Shown: positions 32,609 through 40,390 of the stretch, piece after piece
Layout of the letters: every line of letters starts with the position of its first letter
Position numbering within the stretch: position 1 is the first letter of the stretch
Source: an uncultured Selenomonadales bacterium
Lineage (GTDB): Bacteria; Bacillota; Negativicutes; Selenomonadales; Selenomonadaceae
Assembly: GCA_937877545.1 (NCBI GenBank)
Contig: CALFJE010000104.1
Location: 1-41,368 of the forward strand
Length of the DNA stretch: 41,368 nucleotides
Direction of reading: 5' to 3'
Made by a program: the position numbers and the translations under genes
Notes under the pieces: generated by a model
Told to the model about the DNA's origin: nothing
What the model saw: the letters and a program-made list of their open reading frames with translations, nothing else
The model's database searches: none

Positions 32609-33442
32609 TCAGAACGCGGGCACAATTGCGCCTTTGTATTTGTCCTCGATGAATTTCTTAACCTTGTCGGTCTTGAGCGTGGTGAGGAGCTTTTTAATTT
32701 CGTCGCGATTCTCGTCGCCGTCGCGCACCGCTATGATGTTGACGTAGGGCGAAGTCTTATCCTCGATAAACAGCGCGTCGCTCATGGGGTTGAGGTCGGC
32801 GTTCATGGCAAAGTTGGTGTTGATAATGGAAATGTCGACGTCCTCAAGCGTGCGCGGGAGTTGAGCCGCCTCGACCTCCTGAATAACCAAATTCCACGGA
32901 TTCTCGGCTATGTCTTGAACAGTCGCGGTTTCGTTCGCGCCCTCCTTAAGCTCGATAAGCCCCGCCTTTTGCAACAGGAGCAAAGCGCGTCCGCCGTTGG
33001 TCGGGTCGTTCGGAATGGAGACGCTCGCACCCTCGGCTATGTCGTCAAGCTTGGTGATTTTCTTGGAATAAATGCCCATAGGCTCGACGTGCACGCCGCC
33101 CGCGTTGGTCAGCTTAACGTCGGTGTGCTCCTTGATGAAGTCGTTGAGATACGGCTCGTGCTGGAAAAAGTTGGCGTCAAGCTCCTTGTCGTTGAGGGCG
33201 ATATTCGGCTGAACATAATCGTTGAACTCGATAATCTCCAGGTTAATGCCCTGGTCTTTGAGGTCGGGCTTAATCTGCTCCAAAAGCTCCGCGTGCGGGA
33301 CGGGCGTCGCGCCGATTTTGAGCGTAACCTCGGACTTATTGGCGGCGGGAGTGCTGTCGCCCTCCGATACGTCGTCGCCGCCGCAACCCGTGAATATCAA
33401 CGTCAACGCCATTGTCAACGCGGCTAAAAATTTCCCTTTCAT
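32609..33442 (-). CDS. metQ: MetQ-type substrate-binding lipoprotein of a methionine ABC importer
   Basis: 277 residues with lipobox FTGC (about 17-20) and a NlpA/MetQ fold: LKIGATPVPHAELLEQIKPD, NDYVQPNIALNDKELDANFF, QHEPYLNDFI and PNDPTNGGRALLLLQKAGLI. It should bind methionine (or another D/L-amino acid) outside the membrane for a MetNI importer. No metN or metI lies within the window. The promoter is short and no S-box or other riboswitch leader is seen. RBS AAAGGAGG. Confidence 0.9.
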   Translation of the reverse strand: MKGKFLAALTMALTLIFTGCGGDDVSEGDSTPAANKSEVTLKIGATPVPHAELLEQIKPDLKDQGINLEIIEFNDYVQPNIALNDKELDANFFQHEPYLNDFIKEHTDVKLTNAGGVHVEPMGIYSKKITKLDDIAEGASVSIPNDPTNGGRALLLLQKAGLIELKEGANETATVQDIAENPWNLVIQEVEAAQLPRTLEDVDISIINTNFAMNADLNPMSDALFIEDKTSPYVNIIAVRDGDENRDEIKKLLTTLKTDKVKKFIEDKYKGAIVPAF

Positions 33443-33471
33443 GAAAAAGCCTCCTTTGATTTGTTGCGCGA

Positions 33472-33499
33472 ATTATATCAGACGGAAAAATTTTGTCTA
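33472..33499 (-). promoter_or_regulatory. metQ promoter
   Basis: On the minus strand: TAGACA, 16 nt, TATAAT. The -10 is perfect. Its -35 ends one base from the -35 of the divergent sirtuin promoter. Confidence 0.7.
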
Positions 33500-33500
33500 G

Positions 33501-33529
33501 TTGCCAAAAGCCGCGCCGTGATTTACAAT
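33501..33529 (+). promoter_or_regulatory. sirtuin-operon promoter
   Basis: TTGCCA, 17 nt, TACAAT; 28 nt before the ATG at 33558. Confidence 0.7.
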
Positions 33530-33557
33530 TCCCTAAAAACTTCGGAGGCGAGGCGTC

Positions 33558-34295
33558 ATGACGGATATTGAGAGGCTCGGAAAAATTTTGGCAGAGAGTT
33601 CAAGCGCGGTATTTTTCGGCGGCGCGGGCATGTCCACCGAGTCGGGCATTCCCGATTTTCGGAGCGCGAACGGCATTTACAATCAAAAGCTCCATAAGAC
33701 TTTCGCGCCCGAAGAGATGGCGTCGCATAACTTTTTTATGAATCACCCCGAAGAATTCTTTGCGTTTTATCGCGAGCGCATCGTTTACCTTGACGCCAAA
33801 CCCAATGCGGGTCACCTTGCGCTTGCCGAGTTGGAACGGCGCGGCGTCTTGAGCGCGGTCGTCACGCAGAATATCGACGGGCTTCATCAACTTGCCGGCT
33901 CCAAGGTCGTCTATGAACTTCACGGCTCCATTCGGCGGAGCTTTTGCGTCAAGTGCGGCGCGAAGTACGATATTGAATTCGTCATGGAAAATAAGCCCGT
34001 GCCTCACTGTCATTGCGGCGGTATCGTCAAGCCCGACGTCGTCCTCTACGGCGAAAACCTTGACGACGCCACAGTTGCCAATTCGATTCGCGCCATTGCC
34101 CGCGCCGATACGCTGATTGTCGGCGGCACCAGCCTGATTGTCTACCCTGCGGCGGGGCTGATTGATTATTTCCGAGGTCGCCATTTGATTTTGATTAACA
34201 AGACCGCCACCCGCGCAGATTCCGACGCCGAACTTGTTATTCGCGGACCGATTGGCAAGACGCTTGCCGAGGCGGTAAAGGAGGCTTTCGGTTGA
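33558..34295 (+). CDS. cobB: SIR2-family NAD-dependent protein deacylase
   Basis: A 245-residue sirtuin. The NAD pocket is GAGMSTESGIPDFR, the TQNIDGLH motif and the catalytic His in YELHGS follow, and the zinc site has four cysteines (FCVKCG and HCHCGG). It removes acyl groups from lysines, releasing nicotinamide. Complete and of normal length. GGAGG lies 10 nt upstream. The membrane-protein gene starts at a TTG overlapping its stop, so it heads an operon. Confidence 0.94.
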   Translation: MTDIERLGKILAESSSAVFFGGAGMSTESGIPDFRSANGIYNQKLHKTFAPEEMASHNFFMNHPEEFFAFYRERIVYLDAKPNAGHLALAELERRGVLSAVVTQNIDGLHQLAGSKVVYELHGSIRRSFCVKCGAKYDIEFVMENKPVPHCHCGGIVKPDVVLYGENLDDATVANSIRAIARADTLIVGGTSLIVYPAAGLIDYFRGRHLILINKTATRADSDAELVIRGPIGKTLAEAVKEAFG

Positions 34296-35725
34296 GCTTT
34301 TTGCAGTTGATAAATCGGACGCTGAACTCCTCGCGGTCGCTGATTTTGTTCGTGATATTCGCGGGTTTCGTCTTCGTAAGGACGACGCTGTTGCCGCTAA
34401 GTCACGACGATTATTCCTACGCGTTCGTTTGGGACGGGGCGCACGGCGGCAACTTGGAGGCTATGCAATTCGGCTCGCCCGAAGTAGAAAGCCGTCAACG
34501 CGTCGATTCGCTTAACGATATTGTCCGCTCCATGGAGTCGCATTACTTCACGTGGGGCGGGAGGATTTTCGCGCACGCGATAGCCCAATTTTTTATCTGG
34601 CTCGGCAAGCCCGTCTTCGACGTGGCGAATACGATAATGTTCGTGTTCCTGTTGCTGACGATAATCAACCTCGCCAACACGTGGCTTAAAATTTCGCGCA
34701 AGGCGGTGGTGTGGATATTCCTTAGCCTGTTCCTGTTCGCGGCGTGTTCGCTGACGAGCATGATTTGGCTGACGGGCTCCTGTAATTATATGTGGATGTC
34801 GTTTTTCCAGCTGTTCTTCGTGACGCCGTATGTCAAAGCGTTGCGTTCGCACGAGGCGGGCAATTCGGCGTTAAACGTCGCGCTGATGATTTTGCTGGGC
34901 TTATTGGCGGGCTGGTCGAACGAGGCGGGTTCCTTGGCTACGGTCTGCCTGACGATATTTTTGGTCGGTATGTGCAAGGCGCAAGGGATTTTCCGCTCAT
35001 GGATGCCGGCGGGGCTTGCGGCGTTGACGGTCGGCTGTGCGTTCTTGATGTTCGCGCCGGGGAATTTCGCACGATTGGCATTCGCGCACCCGAATTTTGC
35101 TTACACGGAGGAGTTATTCTTCGAGCACTTGACGGGCGGCTTCGACAGAGTTGTCGGCGCGGACTTACTGGCGTTGATTCCGATGTTCGTGTACTTTTTG
35201 CGGCGCGAGGGCGGAGCGTTGAACACGGCGGAAATTTTGATGTTGGCGTTCGCGACGGCGGGGCTGTTGGTGCCGGCGGCGATGTTGTTTTCGCCGGAAT
35301 TCAACATGCGGGTATCGGTGCCGTCGTTGGCGTTCGTGCTGGTTGCGTCGACGAGCGCGATTTTGGAGTTGGAGCGGCGGCGATTCTCCTTCAGCCTGCA
35401 ACTGCCCAAAAAAATTCTGCGCGGCGTTTCGGCGACGTTGACGACGATATTGTTCGCGTACTTCGTGACGTTCATTTACGTCGACATATCGATATTTAAC
35501 GCGGCGCGGCGGCAAGTGCGTTACATTGAGCGCAACGAGCAATACGACCCGATTCAGTTGCCGCCCATGCCGATTCGTCACCGTTTCGAGAAAATTCACG
35601 GCGACAGGAGCGCGGTTCCTTACCTTAAGCATTTCGCGGGCGTTATCGACAATCCGAATTTTTGTTTGAACATGTTGGTCGCGCAATATTACGGCGTGCG
35701 TCACGTTGTCGCCGTCGATGATTAG
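34292..35725 (+). CDS. multi-pass membrane protein, DUF6056/glycan-enzyme-like
   Basis: 477 residues from the TTG that overlaps the sirtuin stop. About ten hydrophobic helices. Residues 37-90 carry LSHDDYSYAFVWDGAHGGN and YFTWGGRIFAHAIAQF, like the DUF6056 and GT-C glycosyltransferase families that use an early acidic motif (DDY here) in the first outside loop. This supports a polyprenyl-phosphate-sugar transferase type, but no activity is proven. Its 3' neighbour is a HIT protein 11 nt away and then a surface-sugar acyltransferase fusion, consistent with cell-surface work. Confidence 0.65.
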   Translation: MSFLQLINRTLNSSRSLILFVIFAGFVFVRTTLLPLSHDDYSYAFVWDGAHGGNLEAMQFGSPEVESRQRVDSLNDIVRSMESHYFTWGGRIFAHAIAQFFIWLGKPVFDVANTIMFVFLLLTIINLANTWLKISRKAVVWIFLSLFLFAACSLTSMIWLTGSCNYMWMSFFQLFFVTPYVKALRSHEAGNSALNVALMILLGLLAGWSNEAGSLATVCLTIFLVGMCKAQGIFRSWMPAGLAALTVGCAFLMFAPGNFARLAFAHPNFAYTEELFFEHLTGGFDRVVGADLLALIPMFVYFLRREGGALNTAEILMLAFATAGLLVPAAMLFSPEFNMRVSVPSLAFVLVASTSAILELERRRFSFSLQLPKKILRGVSATLTTILFAYFVTFIYVDISIFNAARRQVRYIERNEQYDPIQLPPMPIRHRFEKIHGDRSAVPYLKHFAGVIDNPNFCLNMLVAQYYGVRHVVAVDD

Positions 35726-35736
35726 GAGGTTTTAAA

Positions 35737-36084
35737 ATGGCTGATTGTATTTTTTGCAAGATTGCGGCGGGCGAAGTCCCCTCGCAGAAGGTTTACGAGG
35801 ACGACAGCGTTATCGCGTTCAAGGACTTGTCGCCTCAAGCTCCCGTGCACGTGCTGATTGTCCCGAAGAAACACATTCGGAGCGCGGCGGACTTTGCGGC
35901 GGAAGATAAGGAACTCGCGGCGCACATTTTCGTTGACGTGGTGCCGAAGCTTGCCGCCGATTTGGGCGTCACCGACGCAGGCTTCCGACTCGTCTTGAAT
36001 ACGGGCGACGACGGCGGACAGACCGTTCCGCACTTACACGTTCACCTCCTCGGCGGGCGCAAAATGACTTGGCCTCCGGGATGA
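35737..36084 (+). CDS. HIT-family nucleotide hydrolase (HinT-like)
   Basis: 115 residues. N-terminal CIFCKIAAGEVPSQKVYED and the catalytic triad HLHVHLLGGRKM are diagnostic of HIT/HINT proteins, which hydrolyse AMP-lysine or adenosine phosphoramidates. RBS TAGGAGG lies 6 nt before the ATG. The stop overlaps the next start (ATGA). Confidence 0.93.
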   Translation: MADCIFCKIAAGEVPSQKVYEDDSVIAFKDLSPQAPVHVLIVPKKHIRSAADFAAEDKELAAHIFVDVVPKLAADLGVTDAGFRLVLNTGDDGGQTVPHLHVHLLGGRKMTWPPG

Positions 36085-38924
36085 CGCAAAAATATTCTCG
36101 CTCGGCTTATTGGGACAATCTCAAAGGCGTTCTGATAATCCTGGTGGTATTCGCGCATTGCCTGTTCGGCTTGCAGGCGCGACCGCCGATTGATTTTATC
36201 GTCGACGCGATTTATATGTTCCACATGCCGGCGTTCGTATTCATATCGGGATATTTCAGCAAGAGCGAACATTCGCGGAGCTTCTTCCCGCTCATGAATT
36301 TAGTCGTCGCGTTCGTTTTACTCGACGGCTTCTTTTTATTACGTGCGGTCTTTGCGGCGGGCGGCGTACCAACACTTGTCGCGCCGTATTTTTCCGCGTG
36401 GTATCTGCTCGCGCTAATCGTCTGGCGATTAACGATGCCGCTCCTCGGACGCGTGCGGAATATCTTGCCGTTGCTGATAATGTTCTCGCTCGTCGCGGGC
36501 TTCTGGGCGGATATAAATATGAACTTCGCGGCGGTGAAAATCGTCGTATTCTTCCCGTACTTCATGGCGGGATATTTATTTTCGGCGGAGGCAGCGGAGC
36601 GTTTTCGGCGACGGAAATTTTTGCCGCTCGGAGCGATTTTATTGGTGTCGGCAATCTGCGCGGGAGCTTTGGCGCACGAGGCTTTTAACTTGACTGACCG
36701 CGACCTCCTGCCCAATCCCTATGCCGACTTCAACGGCTTGCTCGGACGAATTTCACTGATAATAGTCGCAAGCCTGTCGACGGCATTTTTGCTGACGGCT
36801 TCACGCGAAAAAGTTTTGCCGTTGCTGACGAGGGCAGGCAGAAATTCATTGGCGATATACCTTTTGCACAGACCGCCGACGCTCTGGTTCGCGGAGCAAG
36901 TTTCGGCGCAATCGACGGAGTTTCAAATCTGCGCGGCACTCGCGGCTACGTTGTTAATGACGTTGGTTTTCGGCTCGGACGCGGTAAGCAATGCGCTGAA
37001 AAAATTCCTGAACGGCATCGTCGAATCTTTGACGACCGTTGGCGGTGCGGCGTATCGGATAATTTTTTTCGTATTCGTCGGGTTTATCCTGTGCTTGCCG
37101 ATTATGGCAAAGCTCGCCGACGTGGAGCCTCCCGACAAAATTTATCGCGTCATGAGCGCGGAGACGGCGGCGCGTTTCGATAATTCGTTTAAGATTATAT
37201 TCTGCGGCGATTTGATTCTGTTGGAGGATCAAGTCAAGCGCGGCTTTAACGGCACGACCTACGACTTCGCTGAGGTTTTTGAGTATGCGACGCCTTACAT
37301 ATCCCGCGCAGATTTGGCGGTCGGCGTGTTTGAAGGTCCGCTGGGCGGCGCGGCTAAGCCCTATTCGCAGAGCAACTTCGACGACGGCAAGGAACTTTAT
37401 CTGAATTTCCCCGACGCCTTCGCCGACGCCGTTAAAAATGCGGGCTTCGACCTGGTCACGACCGCGAACAATCACCTGCTCGATATGGGCGTTGACGGCG
37501 CACTTCGCACGATTGATATTTTGGACGCCAAGCAGATAGATTTTATCGGCACCTACGCAAGCCAAGACGACAAAAAAAATCGCCGCGTGAAGATTTTGGA
37601 GCGCGACGGGCTTAAGCTTGCGATTCTGGCTTACACCTACGGCACGAACGGGAACGACACCGAGGCTTTGCTTGAGGAGGATTCGTTTGTGAGTTCGTTT
37701 ATCGTCGGCGAGGACAGCCCGCGCTTTGAGGAGGTCAGGGCGTCGGTCGCGGAGGATTTTGCTCTTGCCAAAAGTCACAAGCCCGACTTGATAATCGTCC
37801 TGCCGCATTGGGGCACGCAATTTGCCGACGCTCCCGACGACTTTCAGCGGACGTGGCAGAAAATTTTCCTTGAACTCGGCGCGAACATAATCCTCGGCGA
37901 CCATACGCATTCGGTTCAGCCCGTTGAATTCGACGGGGAAAATCTTACGGCGTTTTGTCCCGGCAATTTCGCCAACATTTATCGCGAACATAACGGCGAC
38001 GCAAGCGCGTTGATTGAGATTCACGTTGACCGCACGACCAAAAAAATCCTCGGCGGCGCGATTATCCCTCTGTGGACTCAAGCGCGGCTCGACGGCAATT
38101 ATCGCGCCTTGCCGACTTACGAAATTTTTACCAACGCCAATCTGCGCGGTCAGCTCAGCACTCGCGACCTTGAGCGCGTCGACGCCGTGTTAAAGCACGT
38201 AACCAAGATAATGCTCGGCGTCGAGGTCGATTTGAATCAGCGCGAATACTTTTTTGACGCGGGCGGCTTTATGCGCAGGAAGGTTGCGCCGCTTATAATT
38301 ACGGACGAGATGCGCGGCACGTTTCACAAGGCTTTGACGGCGGCGGAAAATGTTTGCTTTATCGGCGACAGCTTGACGGAGGGTACGAAAAACGGCGGCG
38401 TCCCGTGGTACGAGCCGCTTGAACATCTTATCGGCGGGAAAATTTTTAACGTTTCAAAAGGCGGCGCGACAACCAAAACTTTGTTGAACCGCCTCGACGA
38501 AATGATTCAAACCCGCGCAGATTTATTCGTCGTGGCGATTGGTACAAATGACGTGCGTTATCGCGACGCGGATATTTGCGCCATGACACCCGCCGAATAC
38601 GTGACCGCTCTGCAACGGCTCCGCGACGGCATTCGCGAAAAACTTCCCGACGCCAAATTTATTTTTATCGCGCCGTGGACTTCCACCGACGGCGATTTGG
38701 TCAGCGCGTTGCCCTTCGCCGAGAAAAGGAAGCTCAACGACGCCTATACCGCCGCGCTTGAGGCTTGGTGCGCCGCGAACAGAGAAATTTTCCTCAACGC
38801 CAACCCCTATATCAACGCCCGATTGAACATTGCGCCCCGCTCAAATTATCTTGTCGACCACATTCACCCGAACGCGGACAAAGGCGTTGCGCTTTACTCT
38901 GCGGCTCTCCTCTCTGCCAAATGA
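36081..38924 (+). CDS. trifunctional acyltransferase_3 / CapA-like / SGNH-hydrolase fusion
   Basis: The ATG at 36081 overlaps the HIT stop; 947 residues. Residues 1-350 are an acyltransferase_3-type membrane domain with about ten helices (YWDNLKGVLIILVVFAHCLF; later NSLAIYLLHRPPTL). About 370-650 is a CapA/PgsA-like metallophosphoesterase domain: FCGDLILLED, TTANNHLLDMG, LPHWGTQF, LGDHTHSVQPVEF, FCPGNFANIY. About 755-947 is an SGNH hydrolase: CFIGDSLTEGTKNG, VAIGTNDVRY and DHIHPN (Ser, Asn and His blocks visible). The protein probably moves acyl groups onto cell-surface glycan through its membrane domain, with an external esterase-type domain that could transfer or remove them; the CapA part may act on polyglutamate or another phospho-ester. 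The division of labour is inference. Confidence 0.82.
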   Translation: MTQKYSRSAYWDNLKGVLIILVVFAHCLFGLQARPPIDFIVDAIYMFHMPAFVFISGYFSKSEHSRSFFPLMNLVVAFVLLDGFFLLRAVFAAGGVPTLVAPYFSAWYLLALIVWRLTMPLLGRVRNILPLLIMFSLVAGFWADINMNFAAVKIVVFFPYFMAGYLFSAEAAERFRRRKFLPLGAILLVSAICAGALAHEAFNLTDRDLLPNPYADFNGLLGRISLIIVASLSTAFLLTASREKVLPLLTRAGRNSLAIYLLHRPPTLWFAEQVSAQSTEFQICAALAATLLMTLVFGSDAVSNALKKFLNGIVESLTTVGGAAYRIIFFVFVGFILCLPIMAKLADVEPPDKIYRVMSAETAARFDNSFKIIFCGDLILLEDQVKRGFNGTTYDFAEVFEYATPYISRADLAVGVFEGPLGGAAKPYSQSNFDDGKELYLNFPDAFADAVKNAGFDLVTTANNHLLDMGVDGALRTIDILDAKQIDFIGTYASQDDKKNRRVKILERDGLKLAILAYTYGTNGNDTEALLEEDSFVSSFIVGEDSPRFEEVRASVAEDFALAKSHKPDLIIVLPHWGTQFADAPDDFQRTWQKIFLELGANIILGDHTHSVQPVEFDGENLTAFCPGNFANIYREHNGDASALIEIHVDRTTKKILGGAIIPLWTQARLDGNYRALPTYEIFTNANLRGQLSTRDLERVDAVLKHVTKIMLGVEVDLNQREYFFDAGGFMRRKVAPLIITDEMRGTFHKALTAAENVCFIGDSLTEGTKNGGVPWYEPLEHLIGGKIFNVSKGGATTKTLLNRLDEMIQTRADLFVVAIGTNDVRYRDADICAMTPAEYVTALQRLRDGIREKLPDAKFIFIAPWTSTDGDLVSALPFAEKRKLNDAYTAALEAWCAANREIFLNANPYINARLNIAPRSNYLVDHIHPNADKGVALYSAALLSAK

Positions 38925-38926
38925 AA

Positions 38927-38959
38927 AACCCCCGCCGATTTTGACGGGGGTTGAATTTT
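38927..38959. terminator. bidirectional terminator
   Basis: AACCCCCG and CGGGGGTT form a G+C-rich stem, with A run before and T5 after. It lies between the fusion gene (+) and aspA (-). Confidence 0.8.
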
Positions 38960-38971
38960 TATCGGGGAAGT

Positions 38972-40360
38972 TTAATTCGTGATACCGGGGCGCGTCATTT
39001 TTTCGGGCGACATCAAAACTTTAAGTTGCTCCTCGGTGAGTATGCCCTTTTCCAAAATGATTTCGCGAATGGGGCGGCGCGTGGCGTAGGCTTCCTTGGC
39101 GAGCATAGAACACTGTTCGTAGCCCAAATGCGGCAACAAAGCCGTCACGACACCGACCGAGCTGTCAAGCCACTTTTGACACTGTTCGCGATTCGGCTCC
39201 AATCCGACCAACAATTTGTCGACGAACGTCCGCGAGGCATTGGCGAGATAATTCATCGAAGAGCACAGATTGTAAGCCATAATCGGCTCCATGACGTTCA
39301 GCTCAAATTGCCCGTTTTCGACGCCGAGCGTAACCGCCAGGTCGTTGCCGATAACTTGGTAGCACGCTTGATCCATTACCTCCGCGATAACGGGATTGAC
39401 CTTGCCGGGCATAATCGACGAGCCGGGTTGACGCTTGGGCAGGAAAATTTCATTAAGTCCGCAACGCGGTCCCGACGCCATAAGGCGGAAGTCGTTCGCC
39501 ATTTTGATAAGCACCAGCGCGGTATTTTTGAGCGCGGAGCTGACGTCGACAAAGCCGTCGGTGTTGTTGGTGGCGTCGATTATGTTCGTGGAGGTCTCGA
39601 AGTTTTCGCCGGTGATTTCGCGGAGCTTGCGGGCGACGATTTTTATATAAGCCGGCTCTGCATTAAGCCCCGTGCCCACGGCGGTGCCGCCCATGTTGAT
39701 AAGGCGGATGCTGTCAATCGCCCACTCAATGCGGCGGATACTGCGACGAATCGCCGAGGCGTAGGAACCCATTTCCTGCCCCAAAGTTATCGGAACGGCG
39801 TCCTGCAAGTGCGTGCGCCCCATTTTGAGAATATCCTTATACTCCTCCGCCTTGTCTTCGAGGGCGCGGGCAAGGTATTCGAGCGCGGACGTGACGTTGT
39901 GGCTTTTGTACGTCAAGCAAACCTTAATCGCGGTCGGGAAGCTGTCATTGGTCGATTGCGCCATGTTCGCGTGATTGTTCGGACTGATGATGTCGTAACG
40001 CCCCTTAGCCTCGCCGATAATCTCCAGTGCGCGGTTACAAAGGACTTCGTTCATGTTCATGTTAATAGACGTGCCCGCACCGCCCTGAATCGGGTCAACG
40101 GGGAATTGGTCAATAAATTCGCCGTCGATAATTTCTTCCGCCGCCTGCACAAGCGCGTTGCCGATTTTGCGGTCGAGGCGTCCCGTCTCCATGTTAGCCT
40201 GCGCGGCTGCCTTTTTAACCTTGGCAAGCGACTTAATCAAATCTTCGTCGAGCCTGCGCCCCGTGATTGTGAAATTCTCAATCGCCCGCATGGTCTGCAC
40301 GCCGTAATACGCCTCGTCGGGGATTTCAATCTCCCCCAAAAAATCGTGTTCCTTTCTCAT
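38972..40360 (-). CDS. aspA: aspartate ammonia-lyase
   Basis: 462-residue fumarase/aspartase-superfamily enzyme that deaminates L-aspartate to fumarate. Motifs: GGAGTSINMNMNE, QSTNDSFPTA, GRTHLQDAVPIT, and the mobile-loop signature GSSIMPGKVNPVIAE. It lies 30 nt after a dicarboxylate carrier gene on the same strand, giving an aspartate-to-fumarate uptake and conversion unit that suits fumarate respiration. RBS AGAAGGTG. Confidence 0.95.
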   Translation of the reverse strand: MRKEHDFLGEIEIPDEAYYGVQTMRAIENFTITGRRLDEDLIKSLAKVKKAAAQANMETGRLDRKIGNALVQAAEEIIDGEFIDQFPVDPIQGGAGTSINMNMNEVLCNRALEIIGEAKGRYDIISPNNHANMAQSTNDSFPTAIKVCLTYKSHNVTSALEYLARALEDKAEEYKDILKMGRTHLQDAVPITLGQEMGSYASAIRRSIRRIEWAIDSIRLINMGGTAVGTGLNAEPAYIKIVARKLREITGENFETSTNIIDATNNTDGFVDVSSALKNTALVLIKMANDFRLMASGPRCGLNEIFLPKRQPGSSIMPGKVNPVIAEVMDQACYQVIGNDLAVTLGVENGQFELNVMEPIMAYNLCSSMNYLANASRTFVDKLLVGLEPNREQCQKWLDSSVGVVTALLPHLGYEQCSMLAKEAYATRRPIREIILEKGILTEEQLKVLMSPEKMTRPGITN

Positions 40361-40390
40361 GCCAACACCTTCTATAAAAATTTTAACTGC

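Noticed and set aside
33443..33557. SAM (S-box) riboswitch for metQ
   Set aside because: The leader from the predicted promoter to the ATG is about 24 nt, too short for a riboswitch.
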